A stretch of DNA of 31,546 nt. Origin: Perkinsus olseni. Lineage: Eukaryota; Perkinsozoa; Perkinsida. The stretch covers positions 1 to 31,546 of the forward strand of contig JABANN010000413.1 in NCBI GenBank assembly GCA_013115125.1. The letters are read 5' to 3'. A model generated the notes under the pieces. It made no database searches. It was not told where the DNA came from and was given only the letters and a program-made list of their open reading frames with translations. A program made the position numbers and the translations under genes. This document shows, one piece after another, positions 10,770 through 20,884 of this stretch; positions within the stretch are counted from its first letter, which is position 1, and every line of letters begins with the position of its first letter.

Positions 10770-11243
10770 ATGGCTATCCTGAAGTCGATTTTCATCGTTG
10801 TTGCTGCCGCGTGGGCTCAGACTACCGAAGTCTGTACTGACCTTTGCAATGCTCTCGGCAACAATGAGTGCGAGAGAACTCGCATGACGCTGGTTTGCCG
10901 CATGGACCGTAACATTTGTCGCAACCTCTACTTCAAGGACGCCTCTCACAATTCCACCTGCATCGACGGCGTTGATGAAGGCTGTGGTCATGGTCCTGCT
11001 AAAGACCCGGTGCCATGCAGTACCGCCCCTCCCAATGCTACTTGCACTTCCGAGTGCAACAGGCTCGACAACGATGCTTGCCAAGATCACCCTGAGGTCC
11101 ATGTCGGCTGCCGTTGTGACAGGAATATCTGTCGTAACTTGTACCACACCAATCCTCAGCGTACTGCCGCCTGCGTGCATGGTATTGACGAAGGCTGCGA
11201 CGATGGTATACCTGTATGGTGCCCACCCGGTTCATGCGACTAG
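10770..11243 (+). CDS. Secreted double-repeat cysteine-rich protein, copy 2
   Basis: A single-exon frame of 157 residues with signal peptide MAILKSIFIVVAAAWAQ. It has the same two-module layout as the copy at 7834-8304: RNICRNLY in both modules, then GVDEGC in module 1 and GIDEGC in module 2. All cysteines align with copy 1. Differences cluster in the N-terminal third and the last 30 residues. The block from module 1's second half into module 2 (KDPVPC through NRLDN and QDHPE) is almost unchanged, at DNA level too. The product has two residues more before the last GIDEGC and one fewer after it. Family not recognised. Its downstream convergent neighbour is the membrane protein at 12549-13447. 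Confidence 0.8.
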   Translation: MAILKSIFIVVAAAWAQTTEVCTDLCNALGNNECERTRMTLVCRMDRNICRNLYFKDASHNSTCIDGVDEGCGHGPAKDPVPCSTAPPNATCTSECNRLDNDACQDHPEVHVGCRCDRNICRNLYHTNPQRTAACVHGIDEGCDDGIPVWCPPGSCD

Positions 11244-12548
11244 ACGGCTTATGCCTGTCGTGCTCTTCCTTCTGGTGGGGCCAGTTCTCGATTTTATCTA
11301 TTTCCGAAAGTATTTTACATATAGAACGTTCTACACTAAACGTCATATCTTGCGGCTCATTAAATCTCCATCGTGAAACAACTGTGCATAACCCATTCGG
11401 AGTAGAGCCTAGCTAAACTACGCTGATTTGAGTGAGACTGTAGTGTTGAGCTCGCCAGTGGGGAGGGTTTGATGATAGCAAGGTCGCTCCCATCTGCTAC
11501 TGCGCATTTATGTGACTGTCACATTGTGACAGCAAAGTTACGGGTACAGATCACATGAAGGAAGCGGGCCTCGGTCGATTGCGAAGACTATGGACACGCA
11601 GTCTCTGTAATCTGAGCAACACAATTACCCGTGTACCATTCACACGATTAAAGTGACTGATACAGTATCAGTACCCCTGATTCAGGGGTTATCCGTGATA
11701 CTAATCCACGGAGGGTAACCGTATCAGTGATACTTGATGCGAGCGACAAAGGCGATCGCGCCGACGTATCTTACGCCGAAACCGTGATCGTTGCGGATAC
11801 TCATGATCGCCATGAAAACAGGTAGAACACTGGACGTTCGAGTAACATGAACCGCCTGTACCTTCCGTTATTGCACTATGACCAAGTAAACGCCAAATTC
11901 AACCGAGACTCTCGCATACGGTGCAAGTCTACTGACGCCCTACCAGACAGCGAATCTGAGGAGACCACTGAGTGCCCACGGCCTGCGCCATGGCGGTTGT
12001 ATCGGCTCTCTCTGTTAATTTCCTATGCCAAACCCTGGACTTGAAGCCCAGGTTCGTCCGTCCGACTGATACTAGTCAGCAATCAAGAGCTAAGCTTCCC
12101 CCCTCACGCTCCCAGCGTACGGTTGCGGGTTTCCCATGTATAATTTCACTGTGTCGTGTTGGCGTCGCTCCAGCGGGGAATGTGTTAGTTTGCGCCGTGT
12201 GTTGGCTCACGAAGTGACTAGCACGCCACGGGAGCCCGTCCTCATATCTTTCTCGCCGTTTCATCACACTCTCGTTGCCTCAAAATGCTGTAGACGGCTG
12301 TAGTTCTCAACCACCTTTTGTTTTTTCACACTCGCCCAAAGTCGCCGCGAAAATACCACCCAGGGCATTGTCTCTGAACGCGGCTATCCTCGACGTTCCA
12401 GAGGCCCCTTCACCTCCGAGGTTCAGGCTCTACGAGCACACGTCAAGTTGACGTGTGCATGTCGTGGACGACGTCACTGTGTTATATTGCACAGTCAGCG
12501 AGAAATTTGTTAATGAAACTGACGGTTCGAACGCAGCGCGAGGAATGG
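11244..12548. other. Spacer within the second cassette
   Basis: The equivalent spacer in the first cassette is only about 250 bp, so roughly 1 kb was gained here or lost there. No gene recognised; frames at 11847-12044 and 11972-12217 (+) lack motifs. The nested inverted repeats at 11656-11733 lie inside it. Confidence 0.5.
11656..11733. repeat. Cluster of short inverted repeats
   Basis: Five small palindromes lie in 78 bp: ACTGATAC-A-GTATCAGT (11656-11672), ACCCCTG-ATT-CAGGGGT (11673-11689), GGTTA (11687) with TAACC (11716), CCGTG (11693) with CACGG (11707), and GTATCA-G-TGATAC (11721-11733). They are adjacent or nested, so one strand could fold into a multi-stem structure. No RNA family is recognised. 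Confidence 0.7.
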
Positions 12549-13447
12549 CTAGAATCTTGGAGGCTGCCATTCGGTCATGCTAGTGACGAAGTATTGTTCA
12601 TAGAATCGGAATGTTTTCACGGCAATCAACCTTCTTGTGACGGCGATACCGACCAGCACGCTGATGCAGACGAGGGCGATCTCGAGGCAAATGAGTACGA
12701 CCTCGAAGCTCGTCAAACACGAACTGAAAGACACATCGACGATGCACAGAGGAAGCGATCGTACGGGCATGCTGCTGCTGTCAATTCTTGCACCTGATTG
12801 CGTGTGACGAGGATGGCGACGAGTATGACGAGTAGTGGGAAGATGGATAGCACCAACCAGAGAAAGAGATGCGGTACCTGCGAAGCAGCGCCTGAGCGGA
12901 CACTGGTACACAAAAGCATCGAGCGGTGGATCCGCGCTTGGCTAGCTGTGGTCTCGGGTTAGAATCGTAAAGTTCAGATCTATAGCCCTTTAAATTGTTG
13001 AAGCCTTAAGACTGAGTCTGCGGTCAGGAGAGTTGGAAAACTGCAAACCAATATCCAGGCAATAACAATGAACCACTAGCAATGATTCTCTGTAGAGCTG
13101 ATGATTCACGCGGGCTTGGCAGTGGGTTTATAGAAGCGAAGCAGAGCCCTCACCCTCTCTCCGAGATTGCCGCTGTAGCCGAGGGCAAGTCGAGGCCCCT
13201 CAAGGGCAAGGGCAACGATGACCATGGGAAGCAGGACTTGATAGGATCTCTCATGGACCTCGGAAGATGCGGCCTGTCGAGCGGAGTTTGAGATTCTTTG
13301 CTGTGCGCAGATGGGCTTCACCTTGAGAATCCATGCAATGATCGTGCCAGGCGCAAATAGCAGAGCGTCAAACACAGCGTTGAGGTGAAGAAGCCGCTGC
13401 AGGAGGACCGAACTGGTCACGGCTGCTAGCCGGACTACTGAGTCCAT
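12549..13447 (-). CDS. Small four-helix membrane protein, copy 2
   Basis: Three exons join in phase 0: 13154-13447, 12794-12877 and 12549-12701, 176 residues. Four hydrophobic segments are visible: LNAVFDALLFAPGTIIAWIL, YQVLLPMVIVALALEG, FLWLVLSIFPLLVILVAILV and VVLICLEIALVCISVLVGIA. After helix 1 there is a polar loop with QQRISNSARQ. The C terminus is basic and aromatic and ends TEWQPPRF. The 13154 donor and 12877 acceptor are good; the acceptor before 12701 is weaker (GAG), so that intron (92 nt) is less certain. The Met at 13447 is the first in frame, but earlier exons are possible. Family not recognised. It faces the secreted gene at 10770-11243, as in the first cassette. Confidence 0.5.
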
Positions 13448-14493
13448 TTTGTGGCGCGTGACGATGTCTCAGCCACTGTACCATGGTCTCTTCTAATATC
13501 GCTGTTCTCATGCGCCGTCCCCGGCTGCTGCTGCACTGACTCGCGAACGCTACGAGACATGGGCAACGGGAGAAGCCTTCCCCACTCAGATCGAGACGAA
13601 GGCGGGTCAGTCTTCCCCCTATCGTTTTACTAGCACTTAGCGCAATAACCAACGGCTAGGGTGGCAAGTGAGTGACATGTTATGTAACACGAGCTCTTCT
13701 GAAGCTACTTTTCGGGGTAAACCACGCGTCGCCCGGAGAATCATCGAGCAATGGCAGAGGCGCCTGGCCGTATAACCTGCCATCACGGACCGGAAGCCCT
13801 ATCATTAAATTTGAATTTGACAAAATGAATCGTGAATCATTGTGGCGAGAGAAAGAGGTCCGTACTTCCGCTTGGACTCACCTCCGCAGTCGGATAGCCT
13901 CTCGAAACACTGCCCACGCTGACCTCAGCTGCCGTACGAGGATGCCATAGGCGATGCCCCGGAGTCGAGAGGAGCTCACGGTCTGGGGAAGGCCCGTGAC
14001 GACTGGCCGTGGTCTCGACGACCTACCTTGTCCCGCCACAAAATGAAGTGATGGCCTATGAGCTCCCGGTACGCTGATCGAGCAAATCGGATTCTTCTAG
14101 CGACATCAGACCATCCGTTGAAGCACCCTGAGGCATGGACGTGAACTTCCCTCACCTACTTACGAAATTGACTCAGTAGATTTCGCCATTGGCTGACGTA
14201 GCCGAATGCAGTATGTAACACCGAGAAAGTTCGACATGTAAAATGAGGCCACTATGCTACGCGGTGGCGAGGCGAGAACGCCGGTCGTCGAACTATCGTA
14301 TCATGATGATAAATTGAGGCCACTACGTCTTGTGGTGGTGTAACTACTGGAGCAGCACTGGGCCAACTTCTGAGTACTTTGCTGGTGCCCTTGCTGCCGC
14401 GTGGCTTAGTGGCCTCACTCATCGTATATCTCTTCTCCCGTCACGGGCTAGATTATCGAGTGGAATGGAGGATGTGCAAATACCGGGCGGAGG
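13448..14493. other. No recognisable gene
   Basis: Frames at 13672-13950 and 14330-14590 (+) have no motif. Two imperfect direct copies of a GAGGCCACTA-containing segment (about 14242 and 14311) are the only structure seen. Further upstream exons of the membrane protein gene could be hidden in the first part. Confidence 0.4.
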
Positions 14494-16414
14494 TCATTCG
14501 GACTTACTGTTCGCTAAGTTGATACGGCTATTGAGGAGGGCCCAGTGGAGGCGCTGCATGCGGGTGAAGTACTTCCGCAAGATCAATTGACGCAAAGCGG
14601 AGCGACGCGAGTGCTTCAACCGCCGGACTGCCACTGTTTTCCTGTATCTCTTGAATGCCCGTCGTAGATCAAAGTCACGCGCCACAAAATTACTCCTCAT
14701 AAAATCCCAAATCTTCCTTTGCCGCAGCGTTTTGATATCGGACGTCTTTCGGCGGTCATCCAGTCTCGAGCGTATCTTATGTCGATGATAGCATCGAAAG
14801 CTCTTCAAAGATCTTCGCATCGTGAGCAGATCGCCGCGTCGTACAGCCAGTCCAAGTCGCAGCCACGCCGCAAAGATTCTTCCGCGCTCTGTCGGACGAG
14901 TCCAAGAAATTTGCCTTATCCTGATTCGACTTTTCGAGATGCTAGCCCAACGGGTGAAGCAGAAGGCTAGCCTCCCAGCCAGGCGTAAGTACCCGCCGAC
15001 CCTGCCGGCTCGGGCCGTCCACAACACGCCGTACCACTCTATGAAGTGGTGTGCAGCAGCGCGTTGTTTCACCCTCTTCGAGACCGCACGTGCTATCTTT
15101 GTCGATTCCTTCCACGTTTCGAACACGTGCTCAAGGTACCATCTTTTCCTCTGCCGTCCGAGCGCAAGCCAGGCGAAGGTAACAACGGCAATAAGTCGGC
15201 GCTCCAGTGAGCTCCGACGGGACTGATATCGCCAAAAGACGAGCAAACGTTTCAGTCTGTTCCGCCGAGATCGTTCTTGCCAGCGCAAAAGATTTGCCCT
15301 TAGTCGCTCTGTAACGAGCTTGCTTCGAGCTAAGATTCGCCGCTCCGTTGCGGTGTGCCACGCAGATAAATGACCGAATATCTTAGCGCGCACAGCAAAG
15401 ATTGCTATCAGATCCGTCATCCCTTGCTCTTTCTTCCACAGCGCAATGCCCTTCCGATATTGGCGGAAAGCCCTAGCCGAACCCCGAAGATTGTAGCATC
15501 GATCTCGAACTTGCTTCCATCCCTCCACGACAGCCCGGAGGCTTTTCAACAACTTTGAGGAATTCAGCGCGCGTCCTGAGTTCATGAGGTTGTTGTGTGC
15601 CTTCCAAGAGGATAATACACGGCGACAAAGTGAAAGCGATTGACGGTGTGAAAGGGAGACTGCAGACTCGATACGGCCCAGAGATCTTCGCCACTGTGAT
15701 AGGATCTGCGGAAAATGTGGTATGAGACAGCCCGATCATGAGCGTCTCTCGTACTTCAGAAAGCGACTGGAGCTGTATCCACGCATGAAGGCAACGTGCT
15801 CGGTACAAGAGGTCATTGTGGACTCGGAAGGCCAGGAGGCTCCTGAAGTAGCGGGGAACCGGGAGCGACGTGAAGGGGCGTCATGATGCCAAGGGAGGTC
15901 AACCTCACCTGAACAGAGTTCGCCGTCGGTTCATCTGAATCAAGCTGGCTTGTCGGGCGCTGAGATCGCGCTTCCAAGAAACATGCCTGAAGGCACGGTG
16001 AGACCGTCAACTTCACGGCGAACCCGAGACAGAATTAGCGGCTGGGGAAGGCCGAAAGAAAACGATGTTGAGGGATTTACTTCCACCAAGACTTGAAATG
16101 AGCGTCCATCTTGTTGCGGTCCGCTCCGACCACTAGCCAAGGTTCAACAGTCTTGGCGAAGGACGCGTGAGCGCTCCAGCCCACCAATGCCTGTTGCAAT
16201 AGTCGATTGAATCTGACGTTGAGTGGGTCGGCTCTAGAGTAGCTTCTTGGGGTCACCTTGGGATGACAACCCTCTCGAGAAGACCGCGTTTAATTCGCCG
16301 TAGTCGTCGTGCGGATTTCACTGTGGCGAACCTCCATCGAGCGAAGAACTCGCCGCTCACTGATATGCCCTTGATAGCTCCTTTCCTGATCACCACAACA
16401 TGTCCTCGCATCAT
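14494..16414 (-). CDS. Sfi1-like repeat protein, predicted centrin-binding
   Basis: Five exons keep one frame: 16257-16414, 16081-16212, 15909-15986, 15755-15842 and 14494-15600, 520 residues. The product is very basic and has at least a dozen spaced aromatic units of the form hydrophobic-xx-[FY/A]-xx-[WY]-[KRH], e.g. FFARWRFAT, ARCLHAWIQL, FRQYRKGIALWKK, IFGHLSAWHTAT, LLRWQERSRR, VFETWKEST, HFIEWYGV, FCFTRWASIS, IFAAWLRLG and AFKRYRKTV. This spacing is the hallmark of Sfi1 repeats, each of which binds a centrin at centrosomes or basal bodies. A stop lies just before the Met at 16414. Exon 4/5 boundaries are the weakest part of the model. A donor-like AGTAAGTCC near the stop leaves room for further 3' exons. 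Confidence 0.65.
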
Positions 16415-17289
16415 GCGTTAGGGACTGACTATTCCTCCCGGGCTGGGGAGTTCCGGTTGGCGTCGTCTTCGCACCCGAGTCGAAGAGTCGTGTCGCTACC
16501 GTAAGGGAAACTCACTTCGAAAGGATCTCAATTTCAACCCTTCCGGGCCTTCCACTGGCCCTCTTTGTTGCGGTGAGTGCGGACGAAGTGGCATCAAGCG
16601 TCAAAAACATCGTACAGAAGAAATCGGACTTGAAATTGAAGTTGCGCCGCTAATCGATCACTATGGCGAGCGCGAAAAGAGGTAAGATCGCGCACGCCCA
16701 ATTGCGCGGCTGGGCTCCTCCTCGTCGCCGACCCACGGGGGATGAGGAAAGGGTGAAGTGGTCGTGACCGTCCAGCGACGGTAGGATGCTTCCCATTTCT
16801 CTTCGTTGACCCTTGTCGTGCGAGGAAGACTGAGTTTTCTCTCGGGTTTCGACAACCCTTCCAAGATCGTCTTTTACACGTTGAATTCAATCTTGGGAGG
16901 GCTCGTATGGAAGATGAGGTTGAGGCTGCCGTGGGAGTGCTCGTGTCGGTTGGCACAAGAGAGGACGTCGCCTATTAGCAGAAAAAGCATCCCGTTGAAC
17001 AGATTTGGGGTAACAAACCCCAAGTGTCTGAGGCGCAGTGACGAGTTCGCGGCAGGGGAGTTTGATAAGGTGGGCTTCGAGTTGCGGGATAGACGGTGAA
17101 AATCTGTACGAGTCATCATACATTGATGAGCGTCGAAGTTTATGATAGCTGGGGATATATCGTGATTCTACTTCGAGTTCTTCGACCCCTCTAAGGGAAA
17201 TCCCACCGCTACGACCAGTGAATCTTTCCCCGTTGTCTCAGCGCTCTCAGACAACCAGTATGGGCGGAGGGACGGTGATGAGTGCGCGT
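16415..17289. other. No recognisable gene
   Basis: Overlapping frames on both strands (16594-16956 on minus, 16806-17099 on plus) have no motif. A short plus-strand stretch near 17155-17190 reads VILLRVLRPL, which resembles an S4 voltage-sensor fragment and may belong to the channel remnant downstream. Confidence 0.35.
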
Positions 17290-18079
17290 GTGAAGTCAGG
17301 GATGACTCCGGAATTGAGAATGATGGTGAAGTCGATGGCAGCGACTCGATCGGTCATCAGCACCTTTGCTATCATTCTGGCATGAATGTAAATTGCAGGC
17401 GAGGTCCCTGCTCAAGTTGGTGCGGCTAGGTACGGTTTTGATACTACTCTCACCCAGTGGGCCAACTCTAGCAGGGAGAGACCAGGCATGGTTGTTGATG
17501 GAATTCCTGAGTTCTTTAATGAAATGTTCGGCCCTATCCCTCGCCGAGAGACTCTCGTAGTTTGCTCCCATTAATGAGGAGCTATTTGACGACTTTTCCA
17601 TCAGAATGTACCACATCCCCCAAGTGTTGGTGTTCGATGGTACATTCGCGCTCTTACGTTACGCTGGACGAGAATTTGATGTGGCTGTCCGTGAAGACAG
17701 TGGATCTTGAAAAGTTTTCAGTGAAAACAGTCCACTTGTTTTCAGACTGCACCGATCTGAGCGGTTTGATGTGCATGCGTGCATAAATATTGTGTGGCAT
17801 CTGTCCCCCGACAGTTGAGTCATCCTGCCGATGCTATTCATGATCGTGGGTCCGTTCATGAGTCTGAATATCCTCAGCGGTGTCATCTGTGAGATCGTCT
17901 CTCGTACTACTGCTGCTGCAGATAATGACAAGATTCTCACGGGAGCGAGTCTTGGAGTTGCTTTAACGCGCCGCAGCCGCCAAGCGGGGCGGTTATCCCT
18001 TGTCGCTTCCGCTCGGATTTTCGACCCAGTGGATGTGGACAAGCCCGGTAAGCTGATAGAGGATGGATTCAATCAATAG
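17290..18079 (+). pseudogene. Voltage-gated cation channel fragments with EF-hand
   Basis: At about 17290-17382 the plus strand reads PELRMMVKSMAATRSVISTF, like an S4-S5 linker running into S5 of alveolate cation channels. At 17823-18079 a frame reads MLFMIVGPFMSLNILSGVIC, an S6-like helix, followed by EIVSRTTAAADNDK and then FDPVDVDKPGKLIEDGF, an EF-hand-like loop. S6 followed by a C-terminal EF-hand is a common layout in calcium- and sodium-channel relatives. Stops follow the S5 part directly, and I could not find a convincing pore exon between, so this looks like a decayed or partial gene. It could instead be a real gene whose introns I failed to place. Confidence 0.4.
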
Positions 18080-18660
18080 GCGGGCTTGCGACCCTTGGTT
18101 GGTAGATTCCTTCCCGCAGGCGGGCAATCTTGTGCATCTCCTCGGCCGGTGATTCCCCCACACAAGCGTTCGGTTGTGGTGTGGTGGAACCGCCCAGGCG
18201 GGGTAAAAATGTTATTAGTCTGATGATCAGACTTACGCTGTGCACCGTACATGAGCGACTTAACTGAGACTTAGTCGTTCAGGACGTAAATTCACGGGCG
18301 TTCCAAATAATAGACTCCTATGGGAATGGCGGCATCGAGCAGTCCTAGTTCGTCCATATGCCGCCTGAACTGTTGCAACTACCTCAAGCTCAAGATGTTA
18401 TACTGATCTACTAGACCATTACTGAGGCAGGAGTTGAGGGGGTCAAACGAAAATTTGATGCCCTGATTAACATTATGAAGGACTCGGATCGTTGTCGGGG
18501 GTCTTCTTCGTGCAATGGATGGACGTGACGCAGGAGTTTCATTCTTTAACGATCTTGGCTTGCTGCGTTCTTGAGTCTTCTCCCCCAGAGGGTTCTGCTA
18601 GTTTTGAGTGTATGGATTCACAGTGTGCCCCTAGGTAACCGGGGCGGACAGAGCGAAATG
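18080..18660. other. No recognisable gene
   Basis: This is the interval between the channel remnant and the tRNA. It holds short GC-rich repeats of GGCGGG between 18078 and 18210 and a small hairpin GTCTGA-TGA-TCAGAC near 18219-18233. No coding signal is visible. Confidence 0.5.
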
Positions 18661-18733
18661 TTCCGATGCGGGGACTCGAACCCCGGTCGCGTGGGTGAGA
18701 GCCACGAATCCTAACCAGCTAGACTACATCGGA
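18661..18733 (-). tRNA. tRNA-Glu (anticodon CTC)
   Basis: Read on the minus strand, the 7-bp acceptor stem TCCGATG/CATCGGA is perfect. The anticodon stem CGTGG/CCACG encloses the loop CTCTCAC with anticodon CTC. The T arm is CGGGG-TTCGAGT-CCCCG. The D region GTCTAGCTGGTTAGGAT matches the eukaryotic tRNA-Glu A box, and GGTTCGAGTCC matches the B box. The discriminator is A, there is no encoded CCA and there is no intron. Length is 73 nt. Confidence 0.96.
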
Positions 18734-19143
18734 TGTCGATATATTGTAGTTTGTAACGGTGTGTTTAAAACCATCTCTTATCTTGGTGTTCACCAATCAG
18801 TACAAGGACTCGGTGTCTATCCATACCTTCGAAGAACAGCGGGACAGCGGAAACTAAGTCGGGCAATTGCGAAAAGTGAAAAAGAGAACTCGCGAGCACA
18901 CTCGAGGAAGGAATCTTTTGAGGGGACAGCGGCCACGCAACGACTGGGTCCTCTCGCGGCTAGCGTGCAGCTAGACGATTCTCTCTCTCCTTCGGGGGCT
19001 GCCGGTTGAGGCACGATGATACGCCGTCATTTTGGCGCAGGCAGGAGTTAGAATGGAGTTTGAAGGCTGCTCCAATGGTCAGAGTATCGGGGAGGGTCTT
19101 CGTTGGACTTCTGGTCTGTAGCTCTGTAATTGCCCATTTGTAA

Positions 19144-20884
19144 ATGCCTCTGATGAATTTCTTCAAAAAACACCGCCCAGACGACAGCGTAGTGGGTCCA
19201 AGCGGCAAGAGTTCCGGCGATGTCGAGTTGCATGCTATGGATGACTCCGCCACTGCTGCGATGTCTCCCAAGTCCCCAGCAGCCAGTTCAGGATCTGCGG
19301 ATGTTCCTAAGAAGGACAGTGGAGAGGAAGAGATGCCCCATGGCGAGTGCTCCGATATTAGATCAGTATTCAGTGTCGTGTTATCGGCCATTGGTAAGCC
19401 CTCTCATCTTGGCGCGCTGCTGAGTAGCATGGCAGCTTTTTGATCAGGTATGGGCGTTGTGATGCTTCCCACTGTGTTCGCAGCTTGTGGTTGGGTAGGC
19501 GGGTTTTTATGTCTGTTCCTTGGTGCTTTGTTTGCCGGTTTCAATGTGACCAAACTTTATGATGGCATCGCATTGTGTCCGAAATCGAAGGGGCCCGTGT
19601 ACACCTACGAGGACTTGGGAAAGGCGTGTTACGGCCGAATAGGTAAGGGCGTATGTGTACTTGTCATTTTCACCGTAGTTCTCTTCTCTTGGTCAGGCCA
19701 AATCGTCACTGCCTTTATTGTTCACATCACAATGTCGGGCATTTGCGCGTCATTGTTAGTTCTATTGGGCGAGACGTTGGAGAAGCTCGTCCCTTCTGTT
19801 GGCCAGAGAGGTTGGGTCGCCATCTGGGCTGGAATATTCATCCCCTTCACGTTCTTGAAGACGATGAATGAGGTCTCTTACGTCGCCACGTGCGGCATGG
19901 TCGCCATTCTGGTGCTCTTCGCTGTTGTTGCTGTAAATGGCGTCGTCACAGGAGTAAGAAGACGTCTCGACAATTCGCAATGTTTTCATGATTCTAATTT
20001 AGGTCACAGCTACAACTCCTCCCCATTACGATATTTTCGCTCCTGACTTTATGACAATCGCCACTAACTTCGGTGTATGTATTTTGTCATTCAATGTGAC
20101 CAATTCGGTGGCGACTCTGGTAAGAGATATGGCCAAACCTACACATTTTAAGGGCGTTGCAATAACTGGATATCTAACTATTCTAACAGTGTAAGTCCTC
20201 GCCGCACCAAATTTTCCCCGAATCATATGCTTTCTGTCTCAGTTACATCGGTATCGGTATCTGTGGTTACTACGGTTACGGTGATGAACTAAAGGCGCAT
20301 CCTATTATGGATTCCATCGTCCCTCCTGATCAGCCTGTTCACGGCGTATGGGGTTACTTAACCGAAATCGCTGTCATCTGCTCAAGTATTCCACACTATG
20401 TGGTAAGTGCGCCACAACACATGAACAACTCATCTTGTGTATTTACGATGTTCAGGTCATGTTGTTGCCTATCGCCTCTTCTGTCGAGTACTGGTTTCAC
20501 ATTCCTGTGGACGATACTTCCCGGAAGGCTGGCATCAAGAGGTTCATCGCTCGACTGTGCTGCGTTGGCTTCACGCTGTTGATTGCTGAGGTTGTCCCCA
20601 ACATTCAGAGTCTAATTAACGTCTTAGGCTCTTTCACTATGGTCATTATGGTTGCCATGATGCCATGCGTGTACTACATAAGGATGCAACAGTTCGTCCT
20701 GGGTAAGTCCGCAACGCTCGCAGTTTTCTTCGCTCCGCCGACACCCGATTTTTCAGGTTCTGTCAAGACTTACATCAAGCTGCACAAGATAGAGTTCGTA
20801 ATCATCTGTATTGTGTTGATCTGGTGTATACCTATGATAGTGATTGGCTCCATCGGTGCCATCGAGGACTTCGGAGAATCATAA
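19144..20884 (+). CDS. AAAP-family amino acid transporter
   Basis: Six exons close exactly in frame: 19144-19393, 19448-19953, 20003-20190, 20243-20402, 20456-20702 and 20757-20884, giving 492 residues. All five introns are 49-54 nt with GT-AG ends. The first 80 residues are polar and acidic, a cytoplasmic tail. The first helix carries SAIGMGVVMLPTVFAACGW, the signature opening of amino acid/auxin permease family transporters. About ten further hydrophobic segments follow, including a block with FNVTNSVATLVRDM and a GYLTILT helix. It should move neutral or cationic amino acids across the plasma or a vacuolar membrane with proton coupling; the substrate cannot be read from sequence. It is convergent with the kinase gene ending at 22382. 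Confidence 0.93.

Noticed and set aside
14822-15226. 134-codon plus-strand frame
   Set aside because: It is antisense to the Sfi1-like exon and has no motif of its own.
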